This document shows, piece by piece, positions 26,901 to 42,200 of a stretch of 64,000 nucleotides of DNA (position 1 is its first letter; each line of letters opens with the position of its first letter). Source of the stretch: Glandiceps talaboti (taxonomy: Eukaryota; Hemichordata; Enteropneusta; Spengelidae). The notes beneath the pieces were generated by a model. The model searched no databases and was not told the origin of the DNA. It worked only from the letters and a program-made list of their open reading frames with translations. The position numbers and the translations under genes are program-made. Location of the stretch: the NCBI RefSeq assembly GCF_964340395.1, contig NC_135559.1, forward strand, positions 24,693,072 to 24,757,071. Direction: 5' to 3'.

Positions 26901-29900
26901 AGACCCGTTTGCATAAGGTGTCCGTCGTCCCTTCGTACGAGTTGAGCAACATAGACCCCTGCATGCTGCACCGTCTGCAAACAGGGCTATCTTGGCAGTA
27001 ATGTTTGTTCTGATGAGCGTGAATGTCACATTGAGTGATCAGTTTTACCTATCTACGTTACCTACTTCACTTCAATGTCGACAGACGATCCAAAAAATTT
27101 TTATTTCTCAGCAGGTGACTATATAAACTGCTCAATGTGCGACAGGCGATGGTATTTATTCAAGGGCATGCAATGAAACATAACGACGTGATACATTTTA
27201 CAACGTCAATGATAATTGCATGGCAGACGCAGACCTCACTGTGCTTCTTGTGACATGCGTTCATTTTGACAATGGTACCGATCATTATCAGGAGAAAGTG
27301 GCTCAACTCTGGGAAAAATCACTGTATAAACAAGTTTTGCCTCATAACACAAGCAAATTCACTTTCAATTATCAATCTATTACAAATATTTATGGAAGGA
27401 ATGTTAGCAAATGCCCAGCTCGCTAAATAGTTCAACACATACCCCTCTCCGAATGCATAGACTTCGATACTTGACGTGCGATCATACGATAAAATTTTTA
27501 GGCTGCAGTGCATCATCACATCCCAGTTCGCGTACATATAATCATGGATGTGTAAGATAATGTCGTCAAGATCATCGCTATAAGAAAGCCGTGTTGGCAT
27601 GTATTTTATTTCCAGCAAAATTCCACAATATATCAAGCTGCCCAGGTTTACTTGTGTGACGGTGTGAGCCGCCACCTCGTAAAGTTTGTTTAGTAGTTTA
27701 TTAGTTACCATATTAATTACTACTTACTGTTTGTTAGACCAAAAGCGTGTTATTGGGACAGCTAGTACTTTTACTTTGTAGAGCTGGGTCATTTTCGCTA
27801 TTTCTGGACCAATCTGGAAGAACTACGTCACCTCCGGACAGTTAGTAACATTGTAGCCAGTTTGAGCGGGAAATACCCAGGTTTACATGTGGTTTGTAGT
27901 TTTACAGAGAGTTGAGCGTGAACCGCAGAGTAGTGCGGACCGGTGCGTTGTAAGGTCCGGTTAGTTGTAGTATGCAGACCATAGTATGTAAGGGTCTGGT
28001 ATTGCAAACCTGTGAACTGTAGTGCGTTGATGACGGAGAATAAAGTATGGCTGATGTGTTGAATTGTAGGCGATTAGTTATCGTTTAATTCGCATCCTGT
28101 GGGACGTTAACCCCACGGCAAGGATGCGCTCCAATATAACTCAGCAGCGGGAACCCAAGGTAAATTTTCACAGCTCTGTCTATGGCTGATGGTCTGATCG
28201 GCTGGGGAATAGACAGGCAATTGTGACACTTGCATAACTACATAGTCTAATTAATATTACAATTCACCGCTGGGTCGCGTTAGTCGTCGTGACGTGGTGG
28301 GGGCCGGTGTTCACAGGGACAAGGTTCTCGAGATATGCTGTGGAGTATTTTTTATCAGAATACAGTAAAATGTCGATAATATAGACGTGTTTAGGCAAAT
28401 ACATATTGAAGAGTGAAAAATACTTAATTAGTTCTGTGATCGTACAAAGTCACTACATAAAAATACTACTAATAGTACTATTACGGTACTTGTCATGTTA
28501 TCATTTACCGATTTTAGACTTATTTAACAGCAATCTTGTAACGTCCATGTGTTTTGTCTGACCAGTTTCTTCTTTGACTGCATTCCATCGGTGTATCTCA
28601 CTAAAAATGTTGATTTTGCCCTCATTTCTTTTCCCCCACCTGTTTTTACTAGCGGAATGGAGCAGTTCCACATTACCATCAATCATGTTCGGTGCCATGT
28701 TGTCTATTAGCAACAATACCAACAATATTGTGCGCATGTACGAATTATACGTCACACGTCAAGTACACATCTTTCGACCGTAACATTTGTGTACGTACAC
28801 AAAAAAATATTTTTATATTTTTTAACAATTACAATTTTACCAGCAATCAATATCAACCAAGTCAATGCAGAATCAATGTAACTTAGTGCATAGAATATGA
28901 TACCAACGGCAAAATTTGATTTCAAAATCTTGAAAAAATGGCAATTTTAAACAATTTTACAACTTTAAGATATAGCCTAATTACCAAAAATCAGTAATTA
29001 TGCAAATTATTCAATAACACTGTAAGGTACATCAACAAACTTGATAGGACATATGTGTTTTCTTATGGTTAATGTACTAAATTATATTGAATTTGAAGTA
29101 CATGTATGCATTCTTAAGATATAGCCTAATTACAAAAAATAATTAATTATGCAAATTATCCATTTACGCTGTAAGGTACTTCAACAAATTTTATAGGACA
29201 GATGTATGTTGTTAAGTTTAATGAATACACTAAATTATATTGAAATTGAAGTATGCAGTCTTAAGATATTGCTTAATTAGTTGATTTCATTGATATGCAA
29301 ATTTCCCTAATTAACATGAACAGATCTCGCTCAAAAACTAATCAGGTCATTATAGGTACTAAATTTTATTATAATTGAGCCAGCCGTTTTTAAGAAATTG
29401 GTGACACAGACAGACACACACACACAGATAGACGCATGACAGACACAGAGACAAACATCTCCCTTTTAATAAGGGTACAGGTGGTACAAAATAGAGAAAA
29501 ACAAGAAAGAAAGTCTGGTGTATCAGAGACAATCTTGATTCACAACAATCTCCCGCTCCCTCTAAAACTGAGCCTCGGTTCCGGGGTTGGTTTTTCAATC
29601 AATTTGACCAGGTTTCTGATGACACTGTTAGGAAAACAATTCTTAAATCTGCTTCCAAACTTGTGATCTTGATCCTTTTCCAACTGGTTAAATTACTAGT
29701 TGAATGGCTCGATACCTTGCTACCCTTCCTAACATCAGTGATTAATAACTTGCTCTCTTCTGGGTCCTTCCTTACTGTCTTCAAAACTGCACTTGTAACA
29801 TCTCTCCTTAAAATAGCATCCCTTGATCCAAATGAAATTAAACGTCTATTCCTTTCACATTGCTCATTTGAATTTTATTGTAATATCTTATTCCATCAAC

Positions 29901-32900
29901 TCAAACACACTTATGGTATCACCGATTCTGTTCTTACCTGGCGTAAGTCTTACAAACAAATTTGCAACTGTCACAGTTAATGGGTCATGGTTGGATTCAT
30001 CTGTTCTGGCATTTGGCGTTCCTCATGGTTCAGTTCTCGGATCGGTTCTATTTGTTTTGTACACCCAACCTCTTTTTGATCTTGTAAGTTCACATTCTGT
30101 CTATCATCATGCATATGCTGATAACAATCACTTGTATAAAAGTATTCAAATTGACCTAATTCAACTCATGATCAAAACCATGCAGAACTGTATCTATAAA
30201 GGATGACTCACAACAAACTCCAATTAAATGACTGTAAAACCAAAGGTATGCTTATCATGTCACCTAGGCTGGCCAATATAGTCTCTCCTCACCCACATCC
30301 ATGTCGGTGATGCACTTTGTGCACTTTGCCTCACGTCAAGAACCTTAGTGTCACTCTTGAAAGTCATTTGAACATAGCAGAGCATGTTCAGAATGTCTGC
30401 AACCTGTCGTATATTCACCTTCGTCAGATTGTTTCAATCCATCATTTTCAAATGCAACAGGCCACCAAGACTCTTGTCTGTGTGTCTCGCTTAGACAACT
30501 GTAATGGTCTGCTTTATGGTTGTATTAAGAATCTTACTAACAAACTACAGCACATACAGAATGCAGCCACATGCCTTTTGTGCAAAGCCTCAAAGTGCGA
30601 TCATGTTGAACCACTTCTATACTCTTGCATTGGCTACATTTGTCACCAAGAAGCTTGGCAAACTTTCTTTTCCTTACACTGCAATTGGGAACTGTCTTCC
30701 CCAGTCTTCGTCACTCTTACTCTGTCTTCCTTCCACTCTGCCTTTAAAACTTATTTCAAGCTTCAATCTCACTCCACTTACTTACACACTTCTTTCTACA
30801 TTCTTCAATGTTTTCAAATTGTTTCTCTGTATCCTGTCATTTTTAACCCCCCCCCCCACCCACCATAAGGGGAGGTTATGTTATGGTTTTGTCTGTCTGT
30901 GTGTGTGTATACATGATTGTGTGTATCTATCTGTTTGTGGACAAGATATCATGATTGTAATAAAACTTGCTACACGCCTTCCATATTCCTAATCACAAGA
31001 ACTGATCGGATTTTGGTAAACATCCAATGAACATTAATTAGTCATTTGCATAATTGATGGTTTTCAGTAATTAAGAATTTTCAATTTTATTAGTAAAGAG
31101 TCCACACTTCAAATTTTGCAACATTTGGTACATACATCAATCATAATAACTACACATGTCCTATAAAGTCTGTCAGCATAATATTTAGTTGTAATGACTC
31201 ATTTGCATAATCAATGATTTTTGGTATCTAGGCTATATCTTATGAATACAAACTTCAAATTTCATTTACTGTGGTACATACATCAACCATAACAAATCAT
31301 ACGTGTTTGATGTAGTTTTTTTATGTAGTTTTTCATTGAGGTTTAATTTGCATAATTAATTATTTTGGATAATTAGGAATACGTTAACTATGCAAGCTCC
31401 AAATTTCATATAGTTTCTGATAGTTAATTTTCCAATTCATCATGTACATGGTATAATAGCTATAGCTCAGAATGTTGCATTCCAACAATGTGTGTGCAAA
31501 ACCAAAATTCTATGGTTTAGCCCTTATGGGAGGGCATTCAGCTTAAATCAAGTGTTAGTAGTTCTGTGTCTGTGCGTGGAGCTCTTCAGAGAATACTATA
31601 GTCGCATTATAAATTTGCATTATTATTATCATCATTATTATTATTGTTATCAAAATTGTCATTATTATAAATCATTTAATTATCATTATTTTCTTTGGGT
31701 GTTCTTTTGTTTTATTCAGGAACAGAAAGAGAACTTACTTCAATTGGCAAGACTTCTAAATAGAGACATATAAACCATTTTGTTGTGGGCAGAGACCAGG
31801 GTACACCTTCTTTTTCTACGTGTGCATAAAGTTGTGGAAATTTTAGCTTTATAAGTTCTGCTAGTACTTCTTGGTCAGCTTTCAAACCAAGCATGTCTTG
31901 TGTGTAGTAATCTGTCAGTAAAGGAATATAATAATTAGATATGAAATTCCTTTTAATGAATATTTCAACTTTTATACAGAGTCAATAAATTCTTAGAAAA
32001 GAATCCATAAATTTTGGCTGACGTCTTTGTCAGCATTGTCAGGGGTGCATTAAATGGGCTATTGTAATGTATCTCAGAAGACACTGTAGTACACTCCTGA
32101 CAATGCTGATGAGTAACTGAAAAGCCTGTTTTGTGTTATTATGGGGTCTACAAACAGAATTTTTCATTAAAAATTTTAAAACATATAGAGAATGTGATGA
32201 ACCAGATTCTAATTACTATCTGTGATGGGTAATTATACCTTTCATGTTGCCAATAAATAAATTTTAAGCCTTCAATCGAAGACATAGTCCCCAACTTGTG
32301 TGTATTATGGAAAATTTATGGTGCAAATTTTCATAGTTTATTGACCAATTTCACCTTGAATATGGAGATCAAAGGCAAATGTCAAGAAAACTGACCTTTG
32401 GGGTACAGACATTTGAATGGAATCTTTGTTTATTCAACTTCTTGAGTTAACATAGAAAATTAAAAAAAAATAGTGCCAATGGCATTGTAGAACAACTGTA
32501 TTTGGCTGTTGCTATGGGCATGGTGTTGTTGCTAGGCATAATTTCATACATTTTCGGAATCTTTTTTCACTGCCTACCCTTCTCAGTTTTCATCTTTGCA
32601 AGCCATATTAACACATTTTTTCATTCTTTATTCATTTACCTACCTGTCTCTGTTATCTTTGTAAATATGCATTATCACTTCACTGTTGCTAAGGGCATGG
32701 GCATGGTTGCTAGGGCCAGTTGTGTCACAATGTTTTGAACAAGAACTGCAGATAACACCTCCAGAAACATCCCTACCAAGTTTCAGCCCCATTCACCTTG
32801 CATTTTCAAGATATGTTTTTGATGGAAGTTGAGATTTTTAGACCTAACTTGCATATTTCTGATGGGATGATCATATTGTGACTACATCTTCATGTACACA

Positions 32901-35900
32901 TCCCTATAGGCATCCCCATTAAATCTCAGCCCCATCTGCTCAGTAATTTTGGAATTATAGACTTTTGACCAAAAAGACACATTTTTAGCCCTAATTTGCA
33001 TATCACTAATAAGATCATCACATCTACATCATGAATAATTCTTAAACTAAACACCCCCAAGAACATTCCCACCAAATTTCTGGCCAATCTGCCCCATTAC
33101 TTTTGGAATTTAAGTATTTTGACCCCCCCAAAAATTTCTTTGACTCAAAATGTACATCTCTGATGCGATCATTTTCATTTGAACAATTTCCCATCTACAT
33201 GCCTTAAGTAATGTCCCAACCAAATATCATGGCAATTGGTCTGGCGGTTTTCTTTTTTACTTGAAGTTGTTGTTTAAAATGTTTGATTCAAAAACCTTTA
33301 AGATAACCCAAATTTGGTTATATGACTTTGACGAAGAATTTCAAGGTCACAGGTCAGGTCTTAAGAGAAAGCTCATATTTGATAATGGCACTTGAATGGA
33401 GTCACAATGTATTATTCCTCCTATGTTATGATGCATATTGTGAAATTAAAACTAACAACAACTATGGCTGCCATTTGGTCATATTTGATCCAGTTGCAAA
33501 ACAAAGTGATGAGTATACGTCTCACACAGTATGTTACTTTTACACCAGATTTGGTTGAAATTAGTTGGTGCATGCCAGAGATATGAGGACGAATGAATGC
33601 ATGCATGCATGGATAGATGAAACCCAAAGTATAAGTCCCCTCCAGGTGGTGCATGTTGGGGACTAAAAACATATGGTTCCTATATTATTTTTCATCCCAC
33701 TGAGTGAAATTTCCTTTATTTCATCTGAACGTTATTTGGCTGCCTTCGGATAGTACAGGTCATGACTGACCATTGCAAAAGTATTGCTCATCTTATTTCC
33801 TACTAGCTACTTTGGCAAGTTTCATCTCAATTATACCACAAACAAGTCAGATAACAAATTTGAATACTTAATATTTCACTCTCATTTATTGTATCAAATG
33901 AACTTTGACATGATTGTTTTCTATTCAACCTTCACTCAAATTTGCAAACAACGTTAACAGCTTCGCTTTTTGGTTTCTTTATTTAAGAAATCAATAATCA
34001 CTTCTATAGAAATCATGATCATGCATCAAGGACATTTTATCTTAATGTCTTTTTATTTGAGGATTCCCGTAGCTGCAAGAAGATGTCACTCATGATAAAG
34101 ATAATGACAACTACTTTGTCAAACACTGATTTACCTGGTAAAATTTTATCAAGTAGTGTGTCTAGGAGAAAAAACACCATTTCATCATCTTTGACTACCA
34201 GTAGTAGAAGACCAGTAATAAAATTAAGTCCCTGACAGTATCCAACACCAGAATTATGATGACCATACGCCACTAGAACATTAAATAATGGACGTCTTTT
34301 ACCCTCATCTGTGCCATCTTTGAAATAAATGTTGTCTGGGAATGTTCTGTGGATGTCTGCAGTGCAAGAATACAAAGTCATAGGTATATGTGCACAAAAA
34401 ATGATTAATACTTGTCATATATATATATATACTGTTTTAATACTGCTATACATGTAGACCTCTATAGTTTACAAATAGAAAATTTATGTAGTTTTGTTAA
34501 TCAAAGTGCATACTTACCTGGCTGCTCATTACTATAGGCAACTCCAACTCTGAGTGACATTTTCTCTATGGCACCAATTAGAGAAGGTGCCAATTGACAT
34601 CATAATCAACATGAATAATCTACGCATTTTGACTGTACATCAGGCCATATGCCTTGAAGGAACCTCATTGGGACTCATAAATTTACATTTGTATATCTCT
34701 GATGTGATCACTTTCATTTATATAATTTCCAAAGATTTTTAAAGAAGTAAATACATACACTTACTAACTAAAGAAGAGCTATGTCTTCAAATGGAAATTC
34801 ATCTGTGTTGGTAAACCATTGTATTCAATTCAACTTTTGTTCCAAACACAACTTGAACATTTTACCTGAAATTGTTTTTTTCTATTAATCCTCTTGTTAT
34901 CTTTGCAACAGGTTATCATTTGGCTGTTGCTATGGGCGTGGTCTTGTTGCTAGGCACATATGCATACATTTTTAGGAATATTTATTCAATTGTCTATTAA
35001 TCCCCGTTGTTATCTTCCCAATATCTGTGATCATTTAGCTGTTGCTATGGGCGTGGTCATGGTTGCTTGGGATATTTGCATACATTTTTTGAATGTTTAT
35101 TCATCTTTCTATTCCTGTTATCTTTGCAATATACGTGATTATTTGGCTGTTGCTATGGGCGTGGTCTTGTTGCTAGGCAAATTTACATACATTTTTGGAA
35201 TGTTTATTCAATGGTCTATTAATACCTGTTGTTATCTTCACAATATATGTGACCATTTGGCTGTTGCTAGGCAAATTTACATACATTTTTGAATGTTTAT
35301 TTAATTGTCTATAATCCCTGTTGTTATCTTTGTGAAATGCGCGACCATTTGGCTGTTACTATGGGTGTGGTCATGATTGCTAGGGATATTTGCATACATT
35401 TTTTTTAATGTTTACTCATTTGCCTACCAGAAGATGCTGTTATTTGAGCAAAATATACTGCTATTTGGTTGTTGCTAAGGGCATGGTCATGGTTGCTAGG
35501 GCCAATTTTGTCAACATATTTTGAAGAAAATCGCCAGAATAACACAGATCAGAAACATCTCACCAAGTTTCAGACTCACTGACCAAGTACTTTTTGAGAT
35601 ATGAGTTTTTGACCAAAAAACCCAAAAATGAACATTTTTACACCTAATTTGCATATCACTCATGGAATCATTGTATGCTTAATATTTCTTTTGGACCAAA
35701 AAGACACATTTTTAGGCCTAATTTGCATATCACTGATGGGACCATCATATCATGAACAATTCTTAGTAAAAACACCCTGAAGAATGTTTCACCCAAATTT
35801 CAGCCTATACTGCCCAGTAGTTTTTGAGTTTAAAATTTTTGACCAAAAATAACATTTTTTGACCCAAATCACAAACCGGTGGTAAGATCATTTTGATTTG

Positions 35901-35987
35901 AACAATTTTCGAACTAGATACTCAAGGTAATAGACCCACCAAATATCATGGCAATCGGTTCAGCTGTTTTTGACTTTAAGTTGTTTA

Positions 35988-36019
<32 letters not shown>

Positions 36020-36201
36020 TGTGCCTTATCTATGGGGGCGCCCGTTCTGGTCACAATTTTGTAGAAATAATAAAACTACTACTGTAAGTAATATTATGTA
36101 CTGCCCAAATTATTTCATTGTGCTAGAATTAGTTTAATGTAGTCTAGAATTAATTTTTGTATTCTTGAATTAGTTGTCTAATTAGTGTCTGTCATGTGTC
36201 C

Positions 36202-36235
<34 letters not shown>

Positions 36236-39200
36236 CTGTGTCACCATTTTCTTAAAAACGGCTGGCTCAATTATAATGAAATTTGGTACATATAATGTTT
36301 TGGGTAATGGTTAGACCTGATTAGCTTTTGAGCGAGATCTGTTCATGTTAATTAGGGAAATTTGCATATCAATGAAATCAACTAATTAAGCAATATCTTA
36401 AAACTGCACGCTTCAATTTCAATATAATTTATTGTATTCGTTAAACATAACAACATACATCTGTCCTATAAAATTTGTTACAGCGGTAATGAATAATTTG
36501 CATAATTAATTTTTTTTTAAATTAGGCTATATCTTAAGAATGCATATTTCAAATTCAATATAATTAAATACATATATAAACCACAAGAAAACACATATGT
36601 CCTATCAAGTTTGTTGATGTACCTTACAGTGTTCATGAATAATTTGCATAATTAATGATTTTCAGTAATTAGGCTATATCTTAAGAATACATAGTTCAAT
36701 ATCAATATAATTCAGTACACAAGTTAACCATAACAATCACATATGTCCTGTAAAGCTTGTTGATGCACTTTACAGTGTTAATGAATAATTTGCATAATTA
36801 ATGATTCTTGGTAATTAGGCTATATCTTACGACTGCATACTTCAATTTCAATATAATTCAGTGCATACATTAACTATAACAAATTCTGTATGTCCTATAT
36901 AGTTGATGTACCTTACAGTGTTAATGAATAATTTGCATAATTAATGATTTTTGGTAATTAGGCTATATCTTAAGACTGCATACTTCAATTTCAATACAAT
37001 TTAGTACATATGTTACATATAACAGAGCATATCTCCTATAAAAGTTGTTGATTTCGCTTGAAGAATTAGTGAATAATTTACATAATTATTTTCGATAGTT
37101 AGGCTATATCTTAAGACAGCATGCTTCAATTTCAATATAATTTACTTCATACATTAAACATAACAAACTTTATATGCCCTATAAAGTTGTTGATGTACCT
37201 TACAGTGTTAATAACTAATTTACATGATTAATGATTTTCGGTAAATAAGATATATCATAAGAATGCATACTTGAATTTCAATATAACTTAGTACATATAT
37301 ATCAAAGCGAATATGTCCTATAAAATTTGTTGATATAGCTTACAGTGTTCATGAAATATTTGCATTGAGAATGACATAGCCCCCACTATGATTGGGTTTT
37401 AAGGAACTGGCAGTTTATGTTGTCATTTTCTTGATATCACTACTCTGATCACGCAACAACACTTGTGAACCTAAATCAAACAGACTTAGATATGTTGTGT
37501 CTGCTCGTTGGACATGGAACATGCCTACTCATGTTGTGTCTCCTCGTTGGACATGGGACATGCCTACTCTTCAAGATGACGTGATGGAATAAACCATTCA
37601 ACAATAAAGGGTCAAGTACGGGGGGGGGGGGGGGGGGGGACGACCTGTTCAATCATGTCTGAGTTATGGCTTTGGAAATGAAAACTGCACCAACAAAATC
37701 GCTGCCAGGCAGCCATATGGGATTGTATCACGACGAAAATGGATATGCACACGTATGTCATAGAACACTGTCCTAATACCAACTTTGAATTAGATATATA
37801 TAATAATAAGTTTATTAACCAATATAATAATAATAAAAATAAATATTAAAAAGATACATATACAGAATAAATGGCAAAAAGGGATCAAGAAATAGCAAAG
37901 CCAGTCAAGCTTGTATCCCCTTAGTGACTAACAAGCACACTCGTTCTTGTAGGTGTATATATTCGATGTTCAAGATTGCCATAGATACTATAACAAATAA
38001 GAAACATAACAAAATGACAAAGCACAACAATCAACGGTGGAACAGTAAAATTGATACACATACAATCACCATAGTCAATCTGTTCAAGCATGTCTGAGTT
38101 ATGGCTTTGGACATGGAAAATTCGCTAACAAAATGGCTGCCAGGCAGCCATATTGGATCATACCACGATGAAAATGGATATGCACATGTAACACTAAAGA
38201 CGTAACTGTGTAAAGACGTGTGTGTGCAACAAAAACTCTCATATTCACTCTAGTTTTGTATGCTAGATATGGAAGGTAAACTTCTGGATCTACATAAATC
38301 TGTAACATACGTCTGTAACAGCTTCGACAATCTTACAGAACAACTGCAGAACCTCAAAAGTGACAACAAAGACCTGAAAGAGCAGCTGACCAAAACGACG
38401 AATGAACTGAATGAACCACGGCAGTATACACGTCAAAATAACATAGAAATATCTGGGATACCGGAAGAAGAAAACGAAAATACTGACGAAATTGTGAAAC
38501 AAGTGACCTATCGGTCAGAATAGCTCCGGATCCGCTGTTCTTTTTAGTTTTTATTTTGGTAGCAATGTAATAAAGTGGTTAGTGGTTTCATATGATGTCT
38601 CACTATGAAACACATTTTACACAGAAAGTTGGTAAAATATTGTACTTTTATACCATAGTCACCATTTTATAAAAAAATTTTACTGTTATGAAAATTACAC
38701 AAAATCTCAGAAAAATAATGACTGGGAAATGTGCACACACACACATACACACAGAGGATTTTTGAGGTTGGCTACAAATAATTCCAGTGCCTTACAGCTT
38801 TAACCCTGGAAAATTTTAATAATGAATGAAATAAGCTAGGGATCTAAAACAATTTTGAGGCAATTCGAATGTCAATTTTCTAACAAATTTACCAAAAACA
38901 CTGTCCATAAGCTTATTTGTCAACAACATTCAACTTGTAGTAGACATAGCATCGTCTAATATTTAAATTTACGAAGTGTCTCGTGACCGGCGCCTGTCAG
39001 CAGACTCGGTCAATTTATTTTTCATCATTCCATTGTATTTAAACCTTGTACTTGACATTTCGCTATATTTATAATTCTCAACAAAATACCTCAACATGTT
39101 TCACCTCGCTCGTACTCAAAGCAGCCCCGGTATGATCACTGACATGACTAGAGAGAACCATTTCGGATTTACACGTTAAAGTACTAAAACGGGGAAAGAT

Positions 39201-42200
39201 ACGCAAAACATAATGCAAAGTCTGAAGCCAAATTAAAGTTGTAATTATCTTAATTATTTTTACTTGCCAAATATTTGCATTTTGGAATTAGCAAGACATG
39301 TTCATGTCATTTACATCACAGATAACTAACACTAGTTATCTGCATTTATATGTAAACTGTCGGCCAATAAACAAAGTTTGGTCGATTCACTGTACGCCTT
39401 ATGGTGATTGGTCGATTCACTGTACGCCTTATGCACGCCTTATGGACAAGGCATGCCTTGCTTACGCAAGTTGTCTTCATTCGAGACTGTCACTCCAAAT
39501 TGCACGACAATATAGAATGATTGGGTTTTAAGGAACTGGCAGTTTATGTTGTCATTTTCTTGATATCACTACTCTGATCACGCAACAACACTTGTGAACC
39601 TAAATCAAACAGACTTAGATATGTTGTGTCTGCTCGTTGGACATGGAACATGCCTACTCATGTTGTGTCTCCTCGAAAACATCAAACTTTTATAGTGGGT
39701 CTGAAGTGTGATTTTAGTGAGTACTGTTGCATTGCTGCTTGCTCTGGAAAATTGTCCGTTCAAACGAGGTCAGCTTCAGCTTCCGGGTCAAATCAGTCGT
39801 TTTCTACCGAAAATTCTTGAACGGACCATTACACAACGATCCTACTAAATTTACTTGCCATGGTTATTTAAAACACATAAAAATCCACCTTTTTGTAATA
39901 TTTGTAAACTTTCCGGTTTGTATTGAGGAAATTATGAGCGAAAAACCGGGTCAAAATTTCAGGGCCTCAAGTATGCGTCCCGAATTCGTCGGAAAATCGG
40001 TTTTCCTAAATGTAATGCCAAAATTTATTTTGCTGGCACGAAAGAAGAGATGTCAGTTGAGGTTTAGGCATTTACAGTATCTAAAATGGTGGACTCTAGT
40101 GAAAGTTACGGCGAGTTGAAAATACCCAAAAATAAGGCCCGTGAGCAGCCATTCAAAGAGTAACGGTCGCGATCTGAAGGATAGATCAGATGCACACGAT
40201 GAATGCAAATGTGGGTGTTGCGGACTGGCTGATTATGTAGAAGGGGTGCAGAATTTGGATTTGAAGATTACAGCCCTGTTTTGAACAAACACATGTCATT
40301 TGGGTGCACAATGCGTAGAATTATGACTGTAGCACATATTACATTGCTTGTTTGACGTCAATAGTGTGTTTTGAAAAGTGGCAGTTTACTTAAAGTCTCG
40401 TCGACTGATTTTCAATATGGCGTCGGCCATAATGCTCATTAACATATTCATTTTTCTTTAAATTACAAAAAAAAAATCATCAAAAATAGAAAAGAAGATG
40501 CGCTGACTTGAAATTAACAAATCTGAGTAAGCTACCCTCTACGCATCAACACACCAGATATCAAAGCAATCTGACAAGTAGTATTTGAGGAGATGATGAA
40601 AATATCATTTTTGAAAAAAAAATCATAAAAAAATTGAAAATGGCACACATCAACTTGGCATGAACAAATCTGAATAGCCTACCCCCTCCCCCCCCCCCCC
40701 CAGGGAACATGCACACCAAATATCGAAGAATTCTGACTGTTACTTTTGAAGAAGATAATGACAATAAAAAAAGTTGACGGACACCTATGATTCACTTATA
40801 CTCTATACTAGACTGTAAGATACGTCGTGACGTGTCGCCCTCACCGTCCTCCTCTCACAGGAGTGTTAGGGGTTGGCCGATGTTTGAGGGCACCCCGTCA
40901 CGGCGTACCTTACAGACTAACTCTATACCAACCTATACCTAAAGCTACGCTTTCGGCTTTCGCTGACAGCGGAGCTAAAAAGTTGCTGCTGCAGTAGGTG
41001 TCAACATTTCCATCGATGATATTGACATATCGCACAGATTACCACGCAGACCACACATCCATAGACACTAACCAGCACCCATTATCATGAAGTTTGTCAG
41101 ACGCTCTATCTGGAACAAACTGTACTCATCACAGAAACAAATGAAAGGTAAAACAGCCCACAACCTTGGATACACCAGCAACAACCTGATATATAAAATG
41201 AAAATTTAACCTCGGCAAATAGACAACTATTCTTTAAGGCAAACCAACAATGAAATACGGAGAAATGGAAATACATCTGGACCAATAAGGGCAAGATTTA
41301 CGCAAGGACAAACAACGGTGACCAATCTATCTGCATATATCAACCATAACAGATCTCAGCAAAATCGTCTGAATTATTATTATGAATTGAACTCATAGAT
41401 ATACCAATGGACTTCAACACGAACTCTTTGCCAGTAAAAACTAACTGTTCATCTTATTCCACAGAACAATTTAATGCAAGTATTACTGACTCTCAAAGTT
41501 CATTTTCCTTTTTACATTTAAACATCAGGTCGCTAGCCAAACATTATGATGATCTTGTCTTCCTTCTTAATATTTTAAATTGCAATTTTCAATTCTTGGG
41601 TCTATCTAAAACATGGTTAAATCCCAATTCAGATACCTCTTTCTATAATTTACCAAATTATGATTTGATTACTTCTGACCGTGAAAACTCTAGGGGAGGA
41701 GGCGTTGCACTTTTTATTCACAACTCTTTATCTTTTACCCGTATTCACAACATTGATATTATGCATTGTGAATCGATCTTTGTTGACACCATCATTAACA
41801 ACTAAACAATCATAATAGGTGTCAATTACAGGAAACCCAACACACCCCTACCTTGAATTCCTCCATAGTTTCGAATCATGTCTTGACCAGCTGTCTACTT
41901 CCAGGAAAGCTTGCATAATCCTTGGTGACATGAATATTCAAAGGCCAATCACATAGCGAAAACATTACGCCAGATGTTCAAAAATATATAAATATTCATG
42001 AAATAATAAAACAATATAAAAGGCAGAAAGAAGAACCAGATCAGTTGTCATTTCCTCGCACAGCCCAGGGTAGACACTAGGTTCAGATGGCTTCCTCCAA
42101 CAGCGGTGCACCTACTTCACAGAATGCCAGCACGTCTGCAGTGGTCACCACGCCGACCGGTCCAAACGTTACATTTGTCCGGAGTCACCGCCAGCCAGTA

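Larger units (their letters stand above)
26391..28350. other. Slightly CpG-richer intronic stretch of unclear nature
   Basis: CpG is less depleted than in the surrounding DNA. A tract 27,748-28,261 begins TGTTATTGGG and ends AATATTACA, contains AATAAA near 28,041 and could be a solo LTR. No second copy or target duplication was found. A hairpin lies at 28,091-28,128. Confidence 0.3.
38521..40977. mobile_element. 2.46-kb insert in LINE ORF1
   Basis: The ends share TAGCTCCG...CCGCTGT (left) and the reverse complement of ACAGCGGAGCTA (right), a short imperfect inverted repeat. The LINE protein is interrupted between KQV and [20 protein letters not shown]. The interior holds a copy of the 159-bp repeat, a repeat resembling 1,150-1,260, a C run at about 40,683 and a 111-bp inverted-repeat element. 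No transposase was recognised. Exact ends and target duplication are not resolved; it may be composite. Confidence 0.5.

Noticed and set aside
28501-28755. 84-codon minus-strand frame with a hydrophobic stretch near its N-terminus, like a signal peptide
   Set aside because: The hydrophobic stretch is short, no cleavage site or cysteine pattern follows, and no similarity is recognised.
37388-39675. LTR retrotransposon with 159-bp LTRs
   Set aside because: The identical repeats lack TG...CA ends and target duplications, and the sequence between them includes LINE ORF1 rather than gag-pol.
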